This document shows positions 51,109 to 60,196 of a stretch of DNA of 64,000 bases, piece by piece. Under the pieces are notes generated by a model, which worked only from the letters and a program-made list of their open reading frames with translations, ran no database searches and was not told where the DNA came from. The position numbers and the translations under genes are program-made. The DNA comes from Allocatelliglobosispora scoriae. GTDB lineage: Bacteria; Actinomycetota; Actinomycetes; Mycobacteriales; Micromonosporaceae. Each line of letters opens with the position of its first letter. Within the stretch, counting starts at the first letter, position 1. The DNA is taken from NCBI RefSeq assembly GCF_014204945.1, contig NZ_JACHMN010000002.1, positions 1,502,503 through 1,566,502 on the forward strand, read 5' to 3'.

Positions 51109-52119
51109 TCAGCGGGCGCCGCAGCACTGCGTCGGGCAGGCGTCCCAGTGATCGAGCCTACCGAGAGCGGTGGACCGCCGTTCGGCCGATGGGTCCATCC
51201 GCTCCCTGATGAGGCGGGTGATCATTTTCACGAAGCGGGGGTCGGTGCCTGGGGTGGCGGCGCGGGCGTAGCGCATGCCGAGGTTCTCCGCGGTCGCGGC
51301 GGCCTCGATGTCGAGGTCCCAGCCGATCTCGAGGTGGTCGGAGACGAAGCCGATCGGGCTCACCACGACACTCGCGCAGCCCTGCTTGGCGAGGGCCTCC
51401 AGGTGGTCGTTGATGTCGGGTTCCAGCCACGGCACGCTCGGCGGACCGGAGCGCGACTGCCAGACCAGGTCCCAGGCGCCCGCCAGGCCCGCCTCGGCGG
51501 CGACGAGGGCGGCGGTCTCGCGCAGCTGCGCCTCGTAGAGGCCGCCCTCGGGTCCGGCATTGCGCGCCATCGAGAGCGGGATGGAGTGCGCGGTGAAGAC
51601 CAGCCGGGTGTCGGCCGGGGAGCCGAGCTTGGCGTGCGCGGCGCGGACGCCGTCGGCGTGCGGCAGCACGAAGCCGGGGTCGTCGTGGAAGTGCCGCAGC
51701 TTCGAGATGGCGGGCGCTCCGGCACCGACCGCCATCCGGGCGGTGGCGATGTCGTCGAGGTACTGCCGGCAGGCCGAATAGGAGCCGTAGGCGCTGGTCA
51801 CGAACGCGAAAGCGTGGGTGACACCGTCGTCGCGCATCTGGGCCAGGGCGTCGGCGAGCATCGGGTGCCAGTTGCGGTTGCCCCAGTAGGCGGGCAGCTC
51901 CAGACCCTCCTCCGCGAAGTCGGCCTGGACCGCGGCGAGCAGGGCACGGTTCTGCCCGTTGATCGGCGAGACGCCGCCGAAGTGGGCGTAGTGCTCCGCC
52001 ACGGCGGCGAGGCGCTCGTCGGGGATGCCCCGACCGCGGGTGACGTTGCGCAGGAAGGGCATCACGTCGTCGGGTCCCTCCGGACCGCCGAACGAGAGCA
52101 GCAGAAACGCGTTGTGCAC
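51109..52119 (-). CDS. hemH: coproporphyrin ferrochelatase (actinobacterial HemH/CpfC)
   Basis: 336 residues. AFLLLSFGGPEGPDDVMPFLRNVTRGR (in part) is the N-terminal signature; VFTAHSIPLSMA contains the metal-binding His and VVSPIGFVSDHLEIGWDLD the conserved Glu region. The C-terminus CPTQCCGAR, with a single Cys about 150 residues earlier, is the [2Fe-2S] ligand set of actinobacterial ferrochelatases. It inserts iron into coproporphyrin III in the coproporphyrin-dependent heme route. The GTG has TAGCCT 6 bases upstream. It follows fabG-inhA as in mycobacteria. Confidence 0.93.
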   Translation of the reverse strand: MHNAFLLLSFGGPEGPDDVMPFLRNVTRGRGIPDERLAAVAEHYAHFGGVSPINGQNRALLAAVQADFAEEGLELPAYWGNRNWHPMLADALAQMRDDGVTHAFAFVTSAYGSYSACRQYLDDIATARMAVGAGAPAISKLRHFHDDPGFVLPHADGVRAAHAKLGSPADTRLVFTAHSIPLSMARNAGPEGGLYEAQLRETAALVAAEAGLAGAWDLVWQSRSGPPSVPWLEPDINDHLEALAKQGCASVVVSPIGFVSDHLEIGWDLDIEAAATAENLGMRYARAATPGTDPRFVKMITRLIRERMDPSAERRSTALGRLDHWDACPTQCCGAR

Positions 52120-52141
52120 GCTTTCAGGCTATCCGCCCGGG

Positions 52142-52909
52142 TCAGGCACCGACCGAGTGGTAGCCGCCGTCGACGTGGATGATCTCGCCGGTCGTCGCCG
52201 GGAACCAGTCGGAGAGCAGCGCCACGACCGCCTTCGCGGCGGGCTCGGTGTCGGCGAGGTCCCAGCCGAGCGGAGCGCGCTCGACCCAGGCGTCCTCGAA
52301 CTTCGCGAAGCCCGGGATCGACTTGGCGGCCATCGTCCGCAGCGGGCCCGCCGAGACGAGGTTGCTGCGGATGCCCTGGTCACCGAGGTAGGTGGCGAGG
52401 TAGCGCGACGCCGACTCGAGCCCGGCCTTGGCGACGCCCATCCAGTCGTAGACCGGCCACGCGACGGTCGCGTCGAAGGTGAGCCCGACGATCGACGAGC
52501 CGCGCCCGAGCATCGGCAGCAGCGCGGTGGCGAGCGACTTGTAGGAGTAGGTCGAGGCGTGCAGGGCGACCGACACGTCCTCCCACGACGCGGTGAGGAA
52601 CCCGCCGCCGAGGGCGGACTGCGGTGCGAAGCCGATCGAGTGCACGACGCCGTCGAGGGAGCCGACGTGCTCGCGGACCTTGTCGGCGATCCCGGCGAGC
52701 TCCTCGGCACTGGTGACGTCGAGCGGGATCACCGGGGCCTCGGCGGGCAGGCGCTTGGCGATCCGCTCCACGAGCGAGGGCCGGGGGTACGCCGTGAGGA
52801 TCAGGTTGCCGCCCTGCTCCTGCACCAGCTTCGCCACGTTGAACGCGATCGACTGGTCGGTGATCATGCCGGTGACCAGGATGTTCTTGCCCTCGAGCAG
52901 CCCTGCCAT
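52142..52909 (-). CDS. fabI: enoyl-ACP reductase, InhA/FabI type
   Basis: 255 residues. GKNILVTGMITDQSIAFNVAKL (in part) is the nucleotide-binding opening of FabI/InhA; the catalytic Tyr and Lys are in YDWMGVAKAGLES. It reduces trans-2-enoyl-ACP with NADH in fatty acid synthesis. The ATG at 52909 has GGGAGAG about 10 bases upstream. It lies 37 bases after fabG and 22 before hemH, the order known from mabA-inhA-hemZ. Confidence 0.93.
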   Translation of the reverse strand: MAGLLEGKNILVTGMITDQSIAFNVAKLVQEQGGNLILTAYPRPSLVERIAKRLPAEAPVIPLDVTSAEELAGIADKVREHVGSLDGVVHSIGFAPQSALGGGFLTASWEDVSVALHASTYSYKSLATALLPMLGRGSSIVGLTFDATVAWPVYDWMGVAKAGLESASRYLATYLGDQGIRSNLVSAGPLRTMAAKSIPGFAKFEDAWVERAPLGWDLADTEPAAKAVVALLSDWFPATTGEIIHVDGGYHSVGA

Positions 52910-52946
52910 GGTGTCCAACTCTCCCTGTAAATGAAGTGCGTCGGGC

Positions 52947-53699
<753 letters not shown>

Positions 53700-53704
53700 T
53701 CAGC

Positions 53705-53731
53705 TTAGGTCCTACCCATTGGTAGGCCTAA
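53705..53731 (-). promoter_or_regulatory. candidate operator in the fabG-inhA-hemH promoter
   Basis: TTAGGTCCTACC and GGTAGGCCTAA form an inverted repeat with one extra base, about 45-70 bases before the fabG start and overlapping where promoter boxes would lie. A second short palindrome, CAAGATCTTG, lies just upstream of the ribosome site. Confidence 0.5.
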
Positions 53732-53841
53732 CGGGGCCGGACAGTCACCGCAACGCTGCCAGGACGGCCGATGCGGCCAAACCCGGATGCCACGGTACGA
53801 TCACCGCGTTAGGTCTGGACCGGCCCGAGGAGGTGATCGCT

Positions 53842-53995
53842 GTGCGAGATAGCGATCCTTCCAGTCATGGCTGGGCAGATCGTCAGCGCGGCTGAAACAC
53901 CGCCCGCCGACCACCTTCCCCGGCAGCCCGCCGCCCGACCGTCGTCTGACAAACGATGGGCGGGGACAACGTCGCGCTGCCGCGCCCAGCCGTGA
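53842..53995 (+). other. two overlapping small ORFs of doubtful status
   Basis: A 17-codon frame (GTG 53842 to TGA 53895) has a good GAGGAGG upstream. A 42-codon frame starting ATG 53867 overlaps it and ends at 53995. Neither resembles a known protein; the first could be a leader peptide for the small membrane protein that follows. Together with that gene they occupy the 460 bases between fabG and the VWA gene. Confidence 0.3.
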
Positions 53996-54039
53996 TCTCA
54001 AGCGTGAATCCGTCTTCCGTCAAGACAACGCCGGAGTTC

Positions 54040-54123
54040 ATGATGAGCCGTTTCGTCGCCCCCCTGGGTTTCACCCTCGCCATCGCCTGGGTCTGCACCC
54101 TCTTCGTCCTCGTCGCCCATTGA
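54040..54123 (+). CDS. 27-residue single-helix membrane protein
   Basis: MMSRFVAPLGFTLAIAWVCT followed by LFVLVAH: a short basic end and one hydrophobic helix. GGAG lies 3 bases before the first ATG and 6 before the second. Its stop lies just before the stop of the convergent VWA gene. Function unknown; such tiny hydrophobic proteins often bind larger membrane complexes, and the VWA/DUF58/MoxR genes next to it are obvious candidates. Confidence 0.45.
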   Translation: MMSRFVAPLGFTLAIAWVCTLFVLVAH

Positions 54124-54124
54124 G

Positions 54125-55075
54125 CTAGGGCAGGCGACTGCCCCACAGCAGGCTGAAGCCACCGGCCAGCAGGCCGCAGAGCAGGGCCGCCGCCATCGCG
54201 AGGTAGGTCAGGTCGCGCGGCTCGGTCCGGTGTCCGATCGAGGACCCCATGTCCTCGTAGACCTTCTTCAGCTCGCTGACGCTCGCCGCCTCGGCGTAGT
54301 AGCCCCCGGTCGTCTCGGCCAGGTCCGCGAGCGCGACCCGATCGACCGGTACGCGCTGCGGCATGCCCCCGATCTCGACCATCCCCTCGTCGGTGCCGAA
54401 CGCGATGGTGGAGACGGGCACCTGGGCCTCCAGCGCAGCCGCTGCGGCCTCTTCGACGGTCCGCCCATAGGTGCGGTACCCATCGGACAACAGCAGGATC
54501 CTGGCGGGCGGTGGACCCTGCGCGCCGTCCTTGGGGACCGTGTCCAGGGCGTCGAGCGCGGTGAAGACCGCCTCGCCCGTCGCGGTCGCCTCGTCGAGCT
54601 GCAGCCCGTCGATGGCGGCCATCACCTCGGCCCGGTCCTTCGTCGGCGAGACGAGCACGCTCGCCGACTTGGCGAAGGAGACGAGCCCCAGGTTGTAGCT
54701 CGCGGGCAGCTCGCCGACGAAGGACTTCGCCGCGAGCTGCGCCGCCTCGATCCGGGTCGGCGCGACGTCGTCGGCCTGCATCGAGAGCGACACGTCGATG
54801 GCGAGCACGATCGTGGCCCGCTCCAGCGGGACGGACTGCTCGACGGCGGGCTTCGCCAGGCCGACGCTGAGCGCGCCGAGGCACGCGAGCAGCGCGATCG
54901 CCGAGGCGTGCCGCCGCAGCCCGATGCCCTTGGGCGCGATCGAGCGCAGCAGCTCCAGGTTGGAGAAGCGCATCGCGTAGCTGCGCCGGTGCAGCTGGCG
55001 CCAGAGGTAGAGGCCGCCTAGCGCCGCCACCGGAATCAGTGCCAGCAGCCAGATCGGCTGGAGAAAATGGATCAT
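54125..55075 (-). CDS. VWA-domain membrane protein (Bat-like)
   Basis: 316 residues. Two hydrophobic segments near the N-terminus (MIHFLQPIWLLALIPVAALG; 55-75), a von Willebrand A domain with MIDAS motif DVSLSM (about 95-100) and a TGE/SDG continuation, and a C-terminal transmembrane helix (about 290-310). It is the third member of a MoxR-DUF58-VWA module. The ATG at 55075 overlaps the DUF58 stop (ATGA). Confidence 0.9.
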   Translation of the reverse strand: MIHFLQPIWLLALIPVAALGGLYLWRQLHRRSYAMRFSNLELLRSIAPKGIGLRRHASAIALLACLGALSVGLAKPAVEQSVPLERATIVLAIDVSLSMQADDVAPTRIEAAQLAAKSFVGELPASYNLGLVSFAKSASVLVSPTKDRAEVMAAIDGLQLDEATATGEAVFTALDALDTVPKDGAQGPPPARILLLSDGYRTYGRTVEEAAAAALEAQVPVSTIAFGTDEGMVEIGGMPQRVPVDRVALADLAETTGGYYAEAASVSELKKVYEDMGSSIGHRTEPRDLTYLAMAAALLCGLLAGGFSLLWGSRLP

Positions 55076-55998
55076 CGCGTGCTCCCCCGGTCGCGAAGGT
55101 GTCTGCGCCCGACCACGAAGCGCACCATGTCCATGAGCCAATCCGAGTCGGTACGCAGCCGCAGCCGGACCGCACCGGCCCCGCGCAGCGCGTCGGCGAT
55201 CTCGTCCCGCTGGGCCGCCGCCGCCTTGGCGTAGCGGGTGCGCAGCTTCGGGTCGCTGGTCTGCACGGTGTGCACCCGGCCGGTCTCGGCGTCGACGAAC
55301 TCGACCACCCCGACGGGGGGCAGCTCCAGCTCGCGCGGGTCGACGATCTCGATGGCGAGCAGGTCGTGGCGGACGCGCAGCCGTTTGAGCGGGCGTTCCC
55401 AGCCGGCGACGGGGCTGAGGAAGTCGGAGATCACCACGACGAGACCCCGGCGCCGGGGCGGCCGGGCGAGGCCGTCGAGCAGCTCACCGATGCCGGAGGC
55501 GCCCTGGGCCGGGTGCGGGCCGGGGTCGTCCTGGATCCGGGCGATGCGGTGCAGCAGGGCCTGCGCACCCCGGCGGCCGCCCCGGGCGGGGATCCGCACG
55601 ACGGGTGCGTCACCCGTGCCGACCAGCGCGCCGATGCGGTTGCCACCGCGTACCGTCAGGTGGGTCATCGCCGCCGCGGCCGCGAGGGCGAGCTCGCGCT
55701 TGAGCATCGTGCCCGTGCCGAAGTCGAGGCTCGCCGAGGCATCCACCGCGAGCCAGGTCTCCAGCTCGCGATCGGCCTCGGTGAGCCGCACGTGCGGCAC
55801 GGTCGTGCGGGCCGTGACCGGCCAGTCCATCCGGCGCACGTCGTCGCCGGGGCGGTATTCGCGCGACTCACCCGCCTCGCTGCCCGGCCCCGGCAGCAGC
55901 CCGAGGTACTCCCCCTGGAGCAGCCCGTCGAGCCGCCGGGTGACCTGGAGCTGCAGCCGGGAAAGGGAGGCCGAGACACCGCTGCTGGTGACGGTCAC
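55072..55998 (-). CDS. DUF58 protein, soluble type
   Basis: 308 residues with no membrane segment. The DUF58 core is SREYRPGDDVRRMDWPVTAR (about 45-64), followed by a VWA-like fold (WLAVDASASL) and FDFGTG-type residues. This short cytosolic form pairs with MoxR1-type ATPases, unlike the membrane-anchored DUF58 protein at 14670. Overlaps both neighbours by 4 bases. Confidence 0.9.
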   Translation of the reverse strand: MTVTSSGVSASLSRLQLQVTRRLDGLLQGEYLGLLPGPGSEAGESREYRPGDDVRRMDWPVTARTTVPHVRLTEADRELETWLAVDASASLDFGTGTMLKRELALAAAAAMTHLTVRGGNRIGALVGTGDAPVVRIPARGGRRGAQALLHRIARIQDDPGPHPAQGASGIGELLDGLARPPRRRGLVVVISDFLSPVAGWERPLKRLRVRHDLLAIEIVDPRELELPPVGVVEFVDAETGRVHTVQTSDPKLRTRYAKAAAAQRDEIADALRGAGAVRLRLRTDSDWLMDMVRFVVGRRHLRDRGSTR

Positions 55999-57044
55999 CG
56001 CGAAGCGCCCACCGGGACCGGGTTGGCCTGCTGGCGCGGGGCGACCGAGGGCAGCGGCACGGCACCGAGGATCCGGGCCACGACCTGGTCCGGCGGCACG
56101 TCGTCGGCGAGCGCGTCGTAGCTGAGCACGAGCCGGTGCCGCAGGATGTCGGGTGCGATCTCCTGCAGGTCCTGCGGCAGGGCGTAGTCGCGTCCGCGCA
56201 GCAGCGCCACCGCCCGGGTGGCCCGGACCAGGCCGAGCGACGCGCGCGGGCTGGCGCCGTACTGGATGAGCCGGGCGACATCGGGCATGCCGTGCGCGGC
56301 CGGCGCCCGGGTGGCGGTGACGAGGCGTACGGCGTAGTCGATCAGCGCATTGTGGACGAAGACCTGGTCGGCGCGGCCCTGCAGCGCGTGGAGCTCCTCG
56401 GTGGTGAGGATCGGGGCCGCGGTCGGCGGCGCCACCCCCATCCGGTAGACGATCTCCCGCTCCTCCAGATCCGTCGGATAGCCGACGAGGATCTTCATCA
56501 GGAAGCGGTCCCGCTGCGCCTCGGGGAGCGGGTAGACGCCCTCCTGCTCGATCGGGTTCTGCGTCGCCATCACCAGGAACGGATCGGGCACCCGGTGCCG
56601 CCGGCCGCCGAGGGAGACCTGCCGCTCCGCCATGACCTCCAGCAGTGCGGACTGCACCTTCGCCGGGGCCCGGTTGATCTCGTCGGCGAGCAGGAAGTTG
56701 ACGAAGACCGGTCCGAGCTCGACGTCGAAGCTCTCGCTGGACTGCCGGTAGATCCTGGTGCCGACGATGTCGGCCGGGACCAGGTCCGGGGTGAACTGGA
56801 TACGCGCGAAGGAACCGCCGACCACGGTGGCGAGGGTCTCCACCGCCAGCGTCTTCGCGACGCCGGGGACGCCTTCCAGCAGGCAGTGGCCCCGGGCGAG
56901 CAGGGCGACGAACATCCGCTCGATGAGCGCGTCCTGCCCGACGATGACCTTCTTCACCTCGAAGAGGGCACGTTCGAGGGTCGTCGCGTCCTGCGCGGGG
57001 GGAACCCGCGCGGGTGACTCGGCGGGCGGGTTCGGCTCGGTCAC
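55995..57044 (-). CDS. MoxR-family AAA+ ATPase (MoxR1-like)
   Basis: 349 residues. Walker A GVPGVAKT (about 58-65; a typical MoxR1 variant), Walker B LADEINRA, sensor ATQNPIEQEGVYPLPEAQRDRF (in part). It is expected to remodel envelope or respiratory partners with its DUF58 and VWA proteins. In mycobacteria moxR1-Rv1480-Rv1481 lies just before fabG1-inhA-hemZ, the same order as here. AGGAGG precedes the GTG by about 7 bases. Confidence 0.93.
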   Translation of the reverse strand: MTEPNPPAESPARVPPAQDATTLERALFEVKKVIVGQDALIERMFVALLARGHCLLEGVPGVAKTLAVETLATVVGGSFARIQFTPDLVPADIVGTRIYRQSSESFDVELGPVFVNFLLADEINRAPAKVQSALLEVMAERQVSLGGRRHRVPDPFLVMATQNPIEQEGVYPLPEAQRDRFLMKILVGYPTDLEEREIVYRMGVAPPTAAPILTTEELHALQGRADQVFVHNALIDYAVRLVTATRAPAAHGMPDVARLIQYGASPRASLGLVRATRAVALLRGRDYALPQDLQEIAPDILRHRLVLSYDALADDVPPDQVVARILGAVPLPSVAPRQQANPVPVGASR

Positions 57045-57335
57045 GGCACGCCTCCTAGCGGCTGCAGCTGAAGTACCAGGGAGGAAATACTGCTAAATAC
57101 TCCCACGACTGACTTATTAGACATGGCGCTCTGCCAAGATCTCCTCGTGTCGCGAGGAAAGGTTCCCTGGTGAACCGTCTGGTGCACTGGAATCGACCGA
57201 ATAGGCACACCGGCGGGCTGGACACGCGGGGGGGCGTTGTGGTTACTATTCCTGCGTCGCCGGGCGACTTCCCCCGTGGTCGCCCGGCGCTCTTACTCTC
57301 ACCGAGAGAATCCCTTTTCGTTCTAGACTCCCGTC
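57045..57335. promoter_or_regulatory. divergent promoter region with hairpin
   Basis: It separates the MoxR operon from the small gene at 57336. A perfect 10-bp hairpin, GCCGGGCGAC/GTCGCCCGGC (57259-57288), follows a TACTAT box (57244-57249), so a transcript starting there would begin almost directly with the hairpin. An AT-rich block at 57090-57120 probably holds the moxR promoter. No gene was found. Confidence 0.5.
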
Positions 57336-57560
57336 GTGTTGTTCACCGATCCGGTCGAGTCCCCCGCAGGCCACCTCAGCTGCTCCGCCAAGGGCTGTCG
57401 CAATACCGCCACCTGGTCGCTGCTGTGGCGCAACCCCAAGCTGCACGACGAGGCCCGCCGCAAGACCTGGCTCGCCTGCGACGAGCACCGCAGCACCCTC
57501 GGCGACTTCCTCAGCGCCCGCAGCTTCCTCCTCGCGACGGAGCCGATCGCCCAGCCCTGA
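57336..57560 (+). CDS. small conserved Cys/His protein
   Basis: 74 residues. SCSAKGCRNTATWSLLWRNPKLH and TWLACDEHRSTLGDFLSARSFL (each in part) carry four Cys/His (CxxxxC...C..H) likely to bind zinc. It is common in actinobacteria next to PH-domain membrane proteins; its function is unknown. The GTG has TAGACT 6 bases upstream, a leaderless start. Homologues are sometimes misnamed acetone carboxylase. Confidence 0.75.
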   Translation: MLFTDPVESPAGHLSCSAKGCRNTATWSLLWRNPKLHDEARRKTWLACDEHRSTLGDFLSARSFLLATEPIAQP

Positions 57561-57606
57561 CTCGTCTCAGCTGTCACAGCGGCACCGGCGGACTAGATTG
57601 GTCGGC

Positions 57607-58107
57607 GTGACACCTCCGGTCTCCGCGCTCGAACCCTGGCCCGCCACCGTCGCCTGGCGCACCGTCTCGCCCAGGCTGATCACCATCAAGCTGCTCGGGC
57701 TCGCCACGGGCATCGTGTTCGTGCTCGCCGGGCTCGGTGTCGCCCGGTGGCTGTGGGAGATCGACTGGATCTGGTGGATCGTCGCCGCCGTGCTCGCCTA
57801 CGCGGTGCTGCGGGTCATCTCGATCATCCGGGGCGTGCGCTCCTGGGGCTACGCCGAGCGCGACAACGACCTGCTGGTGCGGCACGGGCTCCTCACCCGG
57901 CACCTGTCGATCGTGCCCTACGCGCGGATGCAGTTCGTCGACGTGAGCGCCTCGCCACTGGAGCGCGCGTTCGGGCTCGCCACCGTCCAGCTGCACACCG
58001 CTGCGGCGGCGAGCGACGCCCGCGTACCCGGACTGCTGCCGGACGACGCGGCCCGGCTGCGCGACCGGCTGACCGCGCTCGGCGAAGACCGCGCGGAGGG
58101 ATTGTGA
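57607..58107 (+). CDS. bacterial PH-domain membrane protein (YdbS-like)
   Basis: 166 residues. Two transmembrane helices (about 28-68) and a bacterial PH domain (bPH2): GYAERDNDLLVRHGLLTRHLSIVPYARMQFVDV (in part) and ERAFGLATVQLHTA. The GTG at 57607 has TAGATT 7 bases upstream. Its stop overlaps the start of the next PH-domain gene. YdbS/YdbT pairs protect Gram-positive cells against certain bacteriocins. Confidence 0.88.
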   Translation: MTPPVSALEPWPATVAWRTVSPRLITIKLLGLATGIVFVLAGLGVARWLWEIDWIWWIVAAVLAYAVLRVISIIRGVRSWGYAERDNDLLVRHGLLTRHLSIVPYARMQFVDVSASPLERAFGLATVQLHTAAAASDARVPGLLPDDAARLRDRLTALGEDRAEGL

Positions 58108-59408
58108 CCTCGGCCGAGACACCGGAGATCCCGCGCCGCCGGCTGCACCCGCTCTCCCCGCTGCTGCGCAGCATCCGGCTGCTGATCGGCCTCATCGCCT
58201 ACGCCTCGTGGCGGGCGCTGAGCGACTTCGGCGTCTCCAGGTTCATCATGGGGATCGCCGTCGGGATCGTCGTCGTCACCGCCTTCTCGATCGTGAGCTG
58301 GCGCTTCACCGGTTACGAGGTGGCCCGGCGCGAGCTGCGGATCTATGAGGGCGTGCTGTCGCGGCGCACCCGGACGATCCCGCTGGAGCGCCTGCAGTCC
58401 GTCGAGGTCGTCCGCCCCTTCCTGGCCCAGGTGCTCGGCCTCGCCGAGCTGCGGCTGGAGGTGGTCGGCGGCGGCAAGGCCGAGGCACCCCTCGCCTACC
58501 TCTCCGTGGCCGAGGCCGGTGAGCTGCGGACCCGGCTGCTCGCCCTGTCCCGGGGCGCCCACCCCGCCGAGGCGGAGACGGCGGCCGTGCCCGAGGCGCC
58601 GCTGCACGCCGTCGACAACAACAACCTGCTGCTCAGCCAGCTCTTCACCCCCGAGGTCTGGGCGGTGCCGATCGCGGTGGCGTTCGTGGTCTTCCAGTTC
58701 GTCTCCACCGGCCGGTTCGGCTTCATCGCGATCGCCAGCACCTTCACCGCGCTGATCGGCGTCTTCACCCGCCCGATCCGGCGGCTCACCCGCAACTGGG
58801 ACTTCAAGCTCACCACCAGCGAGGGCAAGCTGCACCTGCATCGCGGCCTCACCGAGAAGATCAGCCAGGTCGTGCCGGTGCACCGGGTCCAGGCGATCCA
58901 GGTCGTCTGGCCGCTGCTGTGGCGGCCCAAGCAGTGGGTCCGGGTCGGCCTCGACATCGCCACCCACGGCGCGCAGGGCGGGGAGCACGAGGAGCTCGGC
59001 ACACTGCTGCCGGTCGGCGACGCCGCCACCGCCCGGGCGATCGTGCCCTACGCCCTGCCCGGCGTCGACATCGCCGCCCTGCCGCTGACGGGGGTGCCGG
59101 AGCAGGCCAAGTGGGTTGCTCCGCTGGGGCGGCGCGTCCTCGCCGCCGGCCTCACCGACCAGGTCTTCGCGACCGTCGACGGGGTGCTGACCCGGTCGCT
59201 GACGCTCGTGCCTTACGCCAGGATCCAGTCGGTGCGGGTGAGCCAGGGACCGGTGCAGCGGCGGCTGGGCCTCGCGACGCTGCACGTCGACCACGCCGGC
59301 GGGCTCGCCGCGCGGGCACCGGAGCGGACGGTCGCGGAGGCTTACGCCCTCGCCGCCCAGCTCACCGAGCGGGCGAGACTGGCCCGCGCCGCCGCCCAGG
59401 CTCTCTAG
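58104..59408 (+). CDS. bacterial PH-domain membrane protein (YdbT-like)
   Basis: 434 residues with four to five transmembrane helices and three PH-like domains, each with the pattern YARIQSVRVSQGPVQRRLGLATLHVD (last copy, in part), RTIPLERLQSVEVVRPFLAQVLGLAELRLEV (first, in part) and VVPVHRVQAIQVVWPLLWR. The GTG overlaps the preceding stop (GTGA), so the pair is translated together. Convergent with the HAD gene, overlapping by 4 bases. Confidence 0.88.
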   Translation: MTSAETPEIPRRRLHPLSPLLRSIRLLIGLIAYASWRALSDFGVSRFIMGIAVGIVVVTAFSIVSWRFTGYEVARRELRIYEGVLSRRTRTIPLERLQSVEVVRPFLAQVLGLAELRLEVVGGGKAEAPLAYLSVAEAGELRTRLLALSRGAHPAEAETAAVPEAPLHAVDNNNLLLSQLFTPEVWAVPIAVAFVVFQFVSTGRFGFIAIASTFTALIGVFTRPIRRLTRNWDFKLTTSEGKLHLHRGLTEKISQVVPVHRVQAIQVVWPLLWRPKQWVRVGLDIATHGAQGGEHEELGTLLPVGDAATARAIVPYALPGVDIAALPLTGVPEQAKWVAPLGRRVLAAGLTDQVFATVDGVLTRSLTLVPYARIQSVRVSQGPVQRRLGLATLHVDHAGGLAARAPERTVAEAYALAAQLTERARLARAAAQAL

Positions 59409-60139
59409 ATCTCCGTCCGGAGCAGCTCCAGCAGCTCGGTGCCGTCCGCGACGATCGCGTCGGGGCGCGGGTCCAGCTCGACGCTGGAGATCTCACCGTC
59501 GGGCATGAGGATCGCGGCGCCGACCCCGGCCCGCCGCCCGGCGGCGATGTCGGTGTGCACGAGATCGCCGACGAACCAGCAGTCGGCCGGCTCGACCCGC
59601 AGATCCCGCGCGGCCGCGAAGACCATCTCCGGGTGCGGCTTGAAGTAGCCCAGCTCGTCGCTGTAGATCTGGACCCCGAGCGCCCCGGTCAGCCCGCGGT
59701 CGTCGAGGAAGTCCCGGTGGGCCGCGCCGCAGCGGGTGTTGCTGACGACCGCCACCGGCAGGCCCCGGCCGACGGTGAACTCCAACAGGTCGAGGATGCC
59801 GGGCCGCAGCTTCCAGTTCGACCGCCTCGCCCAGGCGTAGGTGAGGTCGCGGGCATTGGCGAGGACCGCTTCCCGTGCGGCGTCGGGCCAGCCCTTGGCG
59901 ACATAGTCGCCCCAGAGCTGCTCGTGGGTCAGCTCGATCTGCTCATCGGTGCTGTCCCGCCATGCCCCGCGCTCGGCGTCGGCCCTGTTCAGCTCGCTTT
60001 TGAGCTCGTCGACGCTGAGCACGCCGCCGATCAGGTCGTGGACCCGCTCGACGAATCCGGGCTCAAAGGGGGTGACACGGTAGGACGTGACTATCGTGCC
60101 GCCGAAGTCGAGGAGCAGCGCGCGAGGGGTGGGCAGCAT
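59405..60139 (-). CDS. HAD-family hydrolase
   Basis: 244 residues. Motif I LLLDFGGTIV (first Asp kept; the usual second Asp is Gly), motif II VVSNT, Lys in GYFKPHPEMV and motif IV FVGDLVHTDIAAG. The missing second motif I Asp, which is the general acid in phosphatases, suggests weak phosphatase activity or another reaction (dehalogenase-like or phosphotransfer). CAGAGT lies 6 bases before the ATG. A much longer frame through 63430 is the shadow of lysX. Confidence 0.83.
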   Translation of the reverse strand: MLPTPRALLLDFGGTIVTSYRVTPFEPGFVERVHDLIGGVLSVDELKSELNRADAERGAWRDSTDEQIELTHEQLWGDYVAKGWPDAAREAVLANARDLTYAWARRSNWKLRPGILDLLEFTVGRGLPVAVVSNTRCGAAHRDFLDDRGLTGALGVQIYSDELGYFKPHPEMVFAAARDLRVEPADCWFVGDLVHTDIAAGRRAGVGAAILMPDGEISSVELDPRPDAIVADGTELLELLRTEI

Positions 60140-60196
60140 GCGCTCACTCTGCCAGAATCGCGCACCAGACTCCATCAGAGTGTCTACGGTCGAAAG

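Noticed and set aside
58919-60196. Upstream extension of the lysX frame by over 400 codons
   Set aside because: It overlaps the YdbT-like and HAD genes, shows typical shadow composition, and lysX has a natural leaderless start at 60197.
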